Source: Mycobacterium sp. ACS1612
GTDB lineage: Bacteria; Actinomycetota; Actinomycetes; Mycobacteriales; Mycobacteriaceae
Assembly (NCBI RefSeq): GCF_001667505.1
Contig: NZ_LZHZ01000002.1
Span: 1 to 64,000 of the forward strand
Direction: 5' to 3'
DNA: 64,000 bases
Within the stretch, counting starts at the first letter, position 1, and each line of letters opens with the position of its first letter. Of the stretch, positions 55,973 to 64,000 are shown one piece after another. Position numbers and translations under genes: made by a program. The notes below the pieces were generated by a model. The model was not told where the DNA came from, searched no databases, and saw nothing but the letters and a program-made list of their open reading frames with translations.

Positions 55973-56754
55973 CTGATTTGAATGTCGCCGACCAAGCGGC
56001 TCCGGTGACGTTCCACGCCGAAGGCGCGATCGAGGTCGGCCACCACACGGAGGCGCACTGGTTCGGCCTGACGGTCAACACCGACACCGTGCTGGCGACC
56101 GCGATCGCCGCGGTGATCGTGATCGGGTTGGCATTCTTCTTGCGCGCCAAGGTCACATCGACAGGCGTGCCGAGTGGTGTGCAGCTGTTCTGGGAAGCCA
56201 TCACGGTTCAGACCCGCGACCAGATCGAGGGCGCGATCGGCATGAAGATCGCACCGTTCGTACTGCCTCTCGCGGTGACGCTGTTCGTGTTCATCCTGAT
56301 CGCCAACTGGCTCTCGGTGTTCCCGGTGCAGTACACCGACTCCTCGGGCGCCATTCACGAGTTGATCAAGCCGCCGGCATCAGACATCAACTTCGTCCTG
56401 GCGCTGGCCCTGTTCGTGTTCATCTGCTACCACGCCGCAGGTATCTGGCGTCGCGGCATCATCGGCCACCCGGTGAAACTGCTCAAAGGCCACGTCACGC
56501 TGCTGGCGCCGATCAACCTGGTCGAAGAGCTGGCCAAGCCGATTTCGTTGTCGCTGCGACTCTTTGGCAACATCTTCGCCGGCGGCATCCTGGTCGCGCT
56601 GATCGCACTGTTCCCGCCGTACATCCTGTGGCTGCCCAACGCGATCTGGAAGAGCTTCGACTTGTTCGTCGGCGCGATCCAGGCGTTCATCTTCGCGCTG
56701 CTGACGATCTTGTACTTCAGCCAATCGATGGAGCTCGAAGAAGACCATCACTGA
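55969..56754 (+). CDS. atpB: ATP synthase subunit a
   Basis: 261-residue membrane subunit with the two proton half-channels. The essential arginine is in [14 protein letters not shown]. It starts with a long N-terminal part before the first helix ([18 protein letters not shown]) and has the subunit a block [21 protein letters not shown]. The ATG overlaps the preceding stop. Confidence 0.97.
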   Translation: MTDLNVADQAAPVTFHAEGAIEVGHHTEAHWFGLTVNTDTVLATAIAAVIVIGLAFFLRAKVTSTGVPSGVQLFWEAITVQTRDQIEGAIGMKIAPFVLPLAVTLFVFILIANWLSVFPVQYTDSSGAIHELIKPPASDINFVLALALFVFICYHAAGIWRRGIIGHPVKLLKGHVTLLAPINLVEELAKPISLSLRLFGNIFAGGILVALIALFPPYILWLPNAIWKSFDLFVGAIQAFIFALLTILYFSQSMELEEDHH

Positions 56755-56818
56755 GGCCGACCCGAATATGCAGGACCCACAACCTGGTAGGACCACTGCC
56801 AGTTACCAAGGAGGATAA

Positions 56819-57066
<248 letters not shown>

Positions 57067-57067
<1 letters not shown>

Positions 57068-57588
57068 TGCCGAACATGGCTGACCCGAACGTCGTCCTTC
57101 TGGCGGCTGAGGAAGGTGGGGGAGGTACCAGCAACTTCCTCATCCCCAACGGCACTTTCTTCTTCGTGCTGATCATCTTCTTGATCGTGCTCGGAGTGAT
57201 CGGCAAGTGGGTTGTCCCGCCTGTCTCCAAGGTGCTGAATGAACGCGACGCGATGGTGAAGAAGACCGTCGAGGACAGCCGCAAGGCAGCAGACCAGTTC
57301 ACCGCCGCCGACAAGGACTATCAGGCGGAAATGGCGAAGGCGCGTGGCGAGGCCTCCAAACTTCGTGACGAGGCGCGAGCCGAAGGACGAAAGGTCCTGG
57401 AGGACATGCGAAGCCGCGCCTCCGATGAGGTGTCGTCGACGCTGCAACAGGCCGACTCGGAGTTGAAGGATCAAGCCCTCTCCATCCAGGCGGACCTGCG
57501 GTCGTCGGTCGACACGTTGTCCACCACCCTGGCCAGCAGGGTGCTCGGCGTCGAAATCAACGCGGCCTCAGCGGCCTCGGGACGGTAA
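57067..57588 (+). CDS. atpF: ATP synthase subunit b
   Basis: 173 residues: one membrane helix ([22 protein letters not shown]) and a long charged stator helix. The ATG overlaps the atpE stop by one base; a second ATG three codons in (57076) is an alternative start. Pairs with the fused b-delta subunit encoded next. Confidence 0.96.
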
Positions 57589-57593
57589 GGGCA

Positions 57594-58931
57594 ATGTCGA
57601 CATTCATTGGTCAACTCGTCGGGTTCGCGCTCATCGTGTTCCTGGTGATGCGCTACGTCGTACCGCCGGTGCGCAGGATGATGGCCAACCAGCAAGAGGC
57701 CGTGCGCAAGCAGCTTGAGGACAGCGCCGAGGCCAAGGAGCGGTTGACCGACGCCGAGAAGGCGCACGAAAAGGCCCTCGAGCGAGCCAAGGCCGAGGCC
57801 AAGCAGGTGACCGAGGAAGCGCGGGTCGACGCGCAGCGCATCATCGAACAGCTGCACGCACAGGCCGATGCCGAGGTCGAGCGGATCAAAGTGCAAGGCG
57901 CTCAGCAAGTTCAGCTGCTGCGCGCCCAGCTGGTTCGCCAGCTGCGCGGCGACCTCGGCGCCGAGTCCGTTCGACGCGCAGGCGAGCTGGTCAGGGAACA
58001 CGTCGCGGACGCCGATGCGCAAGCGGCAACAGTTGACCGGTTCATCGACGAACTCGACGCGATGGCCCCGTCGGAAGCGGTCATCGAAGACCGTGCGACG
58101 GCGCGACTACGGTCGGCAAGCCGGGAGTCGCTGGCGGCGCTGGTCGACAAGTTCGACGAGTTGACCGCCGACCTCGGCGCCGACCAGTTGTCTTCGGTGG
58201 CCGAGGATTTGGCGTCCGTGGCGAAGCTGCTGGCGAGTGAGTCGATCCTGACGCGTCATCTCGCCGACCCGGCCGACAATCCGTCGGCCAAGCTGGGCCT
58301 GGTCGACGCGCTGTTCGACGGCAAGATCGGCGATACCGCGCTCGAGATCCTGAAGGCCGCGGTATCGGGGCGCTGGTCGTCCGACGCCAACCTGGTCGAC
58401 GCCGTCGAGCATGTCGCGCGGTTGGCACTGCTGGTCCGCGCCGAACGCGAGGACGCAGCGGGTGACGTCGAGGAACAGCTCTTCCGGTTCAGCCGCATTC
58501 TGGACGGCGAGCCGCGGCTGGCCACTCTGCTGAGCGACTACAGCGCGCCCGCCGAGGGCCGGGTCAAGCTGGTCCGAGACGTTCTCGGCAGCGGCTCCGG
58601 CGTGAATGACACCACGGTTCAACTGCTTTCGCAGACCATCGAGTTGCTCCGCGGTGAGCGCGCCGACGAGGCCGTGCTGGATCTGGCTGAGCTCGCGGTG
58701 GCCCGCAGGGGCGAGGTGGTCGCCCACGTCAGTGCCGCCGCCAGCCTCAGTGACGCGCAGCGGACCCGGCTGACAGAAGTGCTGACCCGCATCTACGGCC
58801 ACCCGGTTTCAGTGCAGTTGCACATCAACCCCGATCTGCTCGGCGGGCTGAACATCGCCGTCGGCGACGAGGTGATCGACGGCACCCTGGCATCGAAACT
58901 CGCGGCCGCAGAAACCAAGCTGCCCGACTGA
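57594..58931 (+). CDS. atpFH: fused ATP synthase b'-delta subunit
   Basis: 445 residues. An N-terminal b-type membrane helix ([23 protein letters not shown]) and stator helix run into an OSCP/delta domain (about residues 270-445; [27 protein letters not shown] near the end). This fusion is a mycobacterial hallmark and forms part of the peripheral stalk. It starts five bases after atpF. Confidence 0.96.
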   Translation: MSTFIGQLVGFALIVFLVMRYVVPPVRRMMANQQEAVRKQLEDSAEAKERLTDAEKAHEKALERAKAEAKQVTEEARVDAQRIIEQLHAQADAEVERIKVQGAQQVQLLRAQLVRQLRGDLGAESVRRAGELVREHVADADAQAATVDRFIDELDAMAPSEAVIEDRATARLRSASRESLAALVDKFDELTADLGADQLSSVAEDLASVAKLLASESILTRHLADPADNPSAKLGLVDALFDGKIGDTALEILKAAVSGRWSSDANLVDAVEHVARLALLVRAEREDAAGDVEEQLFRFSRILDGEPRLATLLSDYSAPAEGRVKLVRDVLGSGSGVNDTTVQLLSQTIELLRGERADEAVLDLAELAVARRGEVVAHVSAAASLSDAQRTRLTEVLTRIYGHPVSVQLHINPDLLGGLNIAVGDEVIDGTLASKLAAAETKLPD

Positions 58932-58980
58932 CCGACAACGAACGACAAGACCCCACACCGTAAGAGCAGGAAGACGAATC

Positions 58981-60627
58981 ATGGCAGAGTTGACCATCTC
59001 CGCTGACGACATCCAGGGTGCGATCGAGGATTACGTCTCGAGTTTCACCGCCGACACCGCCCGCGAGGAGATCGGTACGGTCATCGACGCGGGCGACGGT
59101 ATCGCACACGTCGAGGGCCTGCCCTCCGTGATGACCCAGGAGCTGCTGGAGTTCCCCGGCGGCGTGCTGGGTGTGGCGCTGAACCTCGACGAGCACAGCG
59201 TCGGCGCCGTCATCCTCGGCGACTTCGAGAAGATCGAAGAGGGTCAGCAGGTCAAGCGCACCGGCGAGGTGCTGTCGGTGCCAGTCGGTGACAAGTTCCT
59301 CGGTCGCGTCGTCAACCCGCTCGGTCAGCCTATCGACGGTAAGGGCGACATTGAGCCGGAAACCCGTCGCGCCCTGGAGATTCAGGCGCCGTCGGTGGTG
59401 CAGCGCCAAGGCGTGAGCGAGCCGCTGCAGACCGGTATCAAGGCCATCGACGCGATGACCCCGATCGGTCGCGGCCAGCGCCAGCTGATCATCGGTGACC
59501 GCAAGACCGGCAAGACCGCGGTGTGCGTGGACACCATCCTCAACCAGCGGCAGAACTGGGAGTCCGGCGACGAGAAGAAGCAGGTCCGCTGCGTCTACGT
59601 GGCCATCGGCCAGAAGGGCACCACCATCGCCTCGGTGGCACGCGCCCTGGAAGAGGGCGGTGCGATGGAGTACACCACCATCGTCGCTGCGCCGGCTTCG
59701 GACTCCGCCGGCTTCAAATGGCTTGCGCCGTATACCGGTTCGGCGATTGCGCAGCACTGGATGTACAACGGCAAGCACGTGCTGATCGTGTTCGACGATC
59801 TGTCGAAGCAGGCCGAGGCCTACCGCGCGATCTCACTGCTGCTGCGTCGCCCGCCGGGCCGCGAGGCATACCCGGGCGACGTGTTCTACCTGCACTCGCG
59901 GCTCCTGGAGCGTTGCGCGAAGCTCTCCGATGAGCTCGGCGGGGGCTCGATGACCGGCCTGCCGATCATCGAGACCAAGGCCAACGACATCTCGGCATAC
60001 ATTCCGACGAACGTCATCTCGATCACCGACGGCCAGTGCTTCCTGGAATCCGATCTGTTCAACCAGGGTGTGCGCCCGGCTATCAACGTCGGCGTGTCGG
60101 TGTCCCGCGTCGGTGGCGCCGCACAGATCAAGGCCATGAAAGAGGTGGCGGGCTCACTGCGACTGGACCTTTCGCAGTATCGCGAGCTGGAATCGTTCGC
60201 CGCGTTCGCCTCTGACCTGGACGCGACGTCGAAGGCGCAGCTGGAGCGTGGCGCCCGGCTGGTCGAGCTGCTCAAGCAGCCGCAGTACCAGCCGCTGGCG
60301 GTCGAGGAACAGGTCGTTTCGATCTTCCTCGGCACGGAGGGGCACCTCGACTCCGTGCCCGTCGAGGACGTCGGCCGGTTCGAGGCCGAATTCCTCGACC
60401 ACGTGCGGGCGTCGGAAGGCGAAATCCTCAAGCAGATCCGCGAATCGGGCAAGCTCGGCGATGAGCTCAGCGACAAGCTGGTCGAGGTGATCAACCAGTT
60501 CAAGAAGGGCTTCGCGGCCTCGGACGGCAGCTCCGTCGTTCCCGACGAGCACGTCGAAGCGCTGGATGAGGCCGACCTCGAAAAGGAATCGGTGAAGGTT
60601 CGCAAGCCGGCACCGAAGAAGAAGTAA
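58981..60627 (+). CDS. atpA: ATP synthase subunit alpha
   Basis: 548 residues. The P-loop G-D-R-K-T-G-K-T is at residues 172-179. The C-terminus has the roughly 35-residue extension after [14 protein letters not shown] known in mycobacterial alpha subunits, where it helps suppress ATP hydrolysis. AGGAAG precedes the ATG after a 49-base gap. Confidence 0.98.
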   Translation: MAELTISADDIQGAIEDYVSSFTADTAREEIGTVIDAGDGIAHVEGLPSVMTQELLEFPGGVLGVALNLDEHSVGAVILGDFEKIEEGQQVKRTGEVLSVPVGDKFLGRVVNPLGQPIDGKGDIEPETRRALEIQAPSVVQRQGVSEPLQTGIKAIDAMTPIGRGQRQLIIGDRKTGKTAVCVDTILNQRQNWESGDEKKQVRCVYVAIGQKGTTIASVARALEEGGAMEYTTIVAAPASDSAGFKWLAPYTGSAIAQHWMYNGKHVLIVFDDLSKQAEAYRAISLLLRRPPGREAYPGDVFYLHSRLLERCAKLSDELGGGSMTGLPIIETKANDISAYIPTNVISITDGQCFLESDLFNQGVRPAINVGVSVSRVGGAAQIKAMKEVAGSLRLDLSQYRELESFAAFASDLDATSKAQLERGARLVELLKQPQYQPLAVEEQVVSIFLGTEGHLDSVPVEDVGRFEAEFLDHVRASEGEILKQIRESGKLGDELSDKLVEVINQFKKGFAASDGSSVVPDEHVEALDEADLEKESVKVRKPAPKKK

Positions 60628-60633
60628 GCAGTC

Positions 60634-61560
60634 ATGGCAGCCACACTTCGCGAGTTGCGCGGGCGCATCCGCTCAGCCGGGTCGATCAAGAAGATCACCA
60701 AGGCTCAGGAGCTGATCGCGACGTCGCGCATCGGCAGGGCACAGAACCGCCTCCAGGCGGCGCGGCCGTACGCCTTCGAGATCACCGCGATGCTGACGAA
60801 CCTTGGCAATGAGGCGGCGCTCGATCATCCGCTGCTGGTCGAGCGCGATGACCCGAAGCGGGCCGGTGTGCTGGTTGTTTCGTCGGACCGCGGGCTCTGT
60901 GGCGGGTACAACTCGAACGTGTTCCGGCGCGCCGAGGAGCTGTTCTCGCTGATCCGCCAGGAGGGCAAGACGCCAATCGTCTACACCGTCGGGCGAAAAG
61001 CGTTGAACTACTACCGGTTCCGCAATTGGAAGATCACCGACTCGTGGAACGGCTTCTCTGAGCAGCCGACCTATGAGAACGCTCAGGAGATCGCTTCGAC
61101 GTTGGTCGACGCGTTCATGGCCGGCGCCGACGACCACGGCGACGACCCGGGACCTGACGGCATCCTCGGACTGGATGAGTTGCACATCGTCTCCACCGAG
61201 TTCAAGTCGATGATGTCGCAGAACGCGGTCGCGCATCGCATTGCGCCGATGGTGGTCGAATACGTCGAGGAGGACACGGGTCCTCGCACCCTGTACTCGT
61301 TCGAGCCCGACGCGACAACGCTTTTCGATGCGTTGCTGCCGCGATACCTGGCCACCCGCGTCTACGCCGCGCTGCTCGAGTCGGCTGCGTCGGAGCTGGC
61401 GTCGCGCCAGCGGGCGATGAAGTCAGCCACCGACAACGCCGACGACCTGATCAAGGCGCTCACCCTCGAGGCCAACCGCGAGCGGCAGGCCCAGATCACC
61501 CAAGAAATAAGCGAGATCGTCGGCGGCGCGAATGCGCTGGCCGACGCCGCCGGACGTTAG
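60634..61560 (+). CDS. atpG: ATP synthase subunit gamma
   Basis: 308-residue central rotor shaft. Conserved N-terminus ([20 protein letters not shown]) and C-terminal coiled coil ([22 protein letters not shown]). The acidic insert [16 protein letters not shown] near residues 166-181 corresponds to the mycobacterium-specific gamma loop linked to low hydrolysis activity. It starts six bases after atpA. Confidence 0.97.
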   Translation: MAATLRELRGRIRSAGSIKKITKAQELIATSRIGRAQNRLQAARPYAFEITAMLTNLGNEAALDHPLLVERDDPKRAGVLVVSSDRGLCGGYNSNVFRRAEELFSLIRQEGKTPIVYTVGRKALNYYRFRNWKITDSWNGFSEQPTYENAQEIASTLVDAFMAGADDHGDDPGPDGILGLDELHIVSTEFKSMMSQNAVAHRIAPMVVEYVEEDTGPRTLYSFEPDATTLFDALLPRYLATRVYAALLESAASELASRQRAMKSATDNADDLIKALTLEANRERQAQITQEISEIVGGANALADAAGR

Positions 61561-61568
61561 CCCCGTAG

Positions 61569-63086
<1,518 letters not shown>

Positions 63087-63115
63087 GTTTTGCCTGCACC
63101 GAAAGGTGATGTGAG

Positions 63116-63481
63116 ATGGCCGAACTGAACATCGACATCGTCGCAGTCGACCGCAAGATCTGGTCGGGGGAGGGCACCTTCCTGTTCACCCGCACCACGT
63201 CGGGTGAGATCGGCATCCTGCCCAACCACATCCCGTTGGTCGCCCAGTTGGTGGACGACGCGATGGTCCGCGTCGAACGGGAAGGCGAGGACGATCTTCG
63301 GATCGCGGTCGACGGCGGTTTCCTGTCGGTCACCGAACACGGCGTGACCGTCCTCGCGGAGAGCGCTGAATTCGATTCGGAGATCGACGAAGCCGCCGCG
63401 CAGCGCGACGCCGAGTCCGACGATCCAGCGACCGCCGCCAAGGGCCGGGCCCGGCTGCGCGCCCTGGGTCAGCTCGACTAG
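63116..63481 (+). CDS. atpC: ATP synthase subunit epsilon
   Basis: 121 residues. N-terminal beta sandwich with [16 protein letters not shown] and [14 protein letters not shown], then a short C-terminal helical part. As usual in mycobacteria the C-terminal domain is brief. GAAAGGTGATGTGAG precedes the ATG. Last ATP synthase gene of the operon. Confidence 0.96.
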   Translation: MAELNIDIVAVDRKIWSGEGTFLFTRTTSGEIGILPNHIPLVAQLVDDAMVRVEREGEDDLRIAVDGGFLSVTEHGVTVLAESAEFDSEIDEAAAQRDAESDDPATAAKGRARLRALGQLD

Positions 63482-63489
63482 GTACGACG

Positions 63490-63936
63490 ATGAGCGCGTC
63501 CATGTTGTTGATGGTCGCGCTGGTCGGCGTACTGCTGTGTGTTTCGGTCGCGCTGAGTTATCGGCTCTGGAAGTTGCGGCAGGTCGGCGGTACGGCCGCG
63601 ATCCTGCGCGACGTCCCGGCGGTGGGCGGACATGGCTGGCGCCACGGCGTAATGCGCTATCAGGGTGGGGAGGCCAGCTTTTACCGGCTGTCGAGTTTGC
63701 GCTGGTGGCCCGACCGCAGGTTGAGCCGTCGAGGGCTCGAGATCGTGGCGCGGCGGTCGCCGCGCGGCGACGAGTTCGACATCATGACAGCCGAAATCGT
63801 CGTGCTGGAACTGCGTGACACCCATCCGGATCGCCGTCGTGGATATGAGGTCGCGCTGGATCGTGGTGCGCTGACGGCGTTTCTGTCCTGGCTCGAGTCG
63901 CGGCCGTCACCGCGTGCCCGACGCCGGACGTTTTAA
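63490..63936 (+). CDS. DUF2550 family membrane protein
   Basis: 148 residues with one N-terminal membrane helix (SMLLMVALVGVLLCVSVALSY) and a basic soluble domain (YRLSSLRWWPDRRLSRRGLEI, then ALDRGALTAFLSWLESRPSP). Equivalent of Rv1312, always behind atpC in mycobacteria. Function unknown. It starts eight bases after atpC and is probably co-transcribed. Confidence 0.9.
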   Translation: MSASMLLMVALVGVLLCVSVALSYRLWKLRQVGGTAAILRDVPAVGGHGWRHGVMRYQGGEASFYRLSSLRWWPDRRLSRRGLEIVARRSPRGDEFDIMTAEIVVLELRDTHPDRRRGYEVALDRGALTAFLSWLESRPSPRARRRTF

Positions 63937-64000
63937 GTCGTCCGGCGGGCAGGAGCGTACCGACCCGCGGGAATTACCTTGCGGGACCGCCGGGTTGCCA

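Noticed and set aside
63937-64000. Possible terminator after the DUF2550 gene
   Set aside because: CCGGCGG and CCGCCGG can pair across about 37 bases, but competing stems and the window end make it undecidable.

Overview
The window is chromosomal DNA of a mycobacterium, most likely a fast-growing Mycolicibacterium-type species. The evidence is high GC content, a fused cysNC, a fused b-delta ATP synthase subunit (atpFH), a carboxylic acid reductase, F420-dependent enzyme families, a mycothiol-dependent isomerase family member, and gene order at both ends matching the M. tuberculosis cysD-Rv1287 and argS-Rv1312 segments (established knowledge of that genome, recalled and not searched).

Layout. 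(1) 0.2-5.6 kb: sulfate activation (cysD, cysNC, cysQ), then an isochorismatase-family hydrolase, a PNPOx-family flavoprotein and a cysteine-poor Rrf2 regulator. (2) 5.6-16.9 kb: small accessory transcription units: a TetR/alpha-beta hydrolase pair sharing a 15-bp inverted repeat, small-molecule enzymes, methyltransferases, a sensor kinase/response regulator/DUF4097 operon, a TDT transporter and a luciferase-like F420 enzyme. (3) 16.9-38 kb: exported and lipid-linked functions: a secreted protein built of 11-residue repeats, two giant paralogous exported proteins (YVTN propeller, Ig-like repeats, clan GH-A glycosidase) with a decayed third copy, an AraC/aldo-keto reductase pair, carboxylic acid reductase, small secreted proteins and an acyl-CoA synthetase pseudogene. 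(4) 38-41.5 kb: a gene graveyard with several frameshifted relics, one F420-type nitroreductase, a PAS-ANTAR regulator and structured noncoding DNA, ending at tRNA-Arg(CCG). (5) 41.7-63.9 kb: conserved core: argS-lysA-hom-thrC-thrB, rho, a TetR gene, rpmE-prfA-prmC-sua5-wecA/rfe, and the atp operon (atpI-like, B, E, F, FH, A, G, D, C) followed by a DUF2550 gene.

How it works together. The left end makes APS/PAPS and removes PAP. The argS cluster makes arginyl-tRNA and the aspartate-family amino acids. The rpmE cluster serves translation termination and tRNA modification, and rfe starts arabinogalactan linker synthesis. The atp operon encodes the F1Fo ATP synthase. The middle region is accessory relative to M. 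tuberculosis and holds most of the novelty.

Two themes recur. Many genes start exactly 6-8 nt after a -10-like hexamer, which suggests leaderless transcripts. Several genes are broken by small indels while keeping perfect ribosome-binding sites or long homologous stretches, which suggests recent decay (or, for single-base cases, sequence error). No CRISPR array, insertion sequence, prophage or rRNA was seen.
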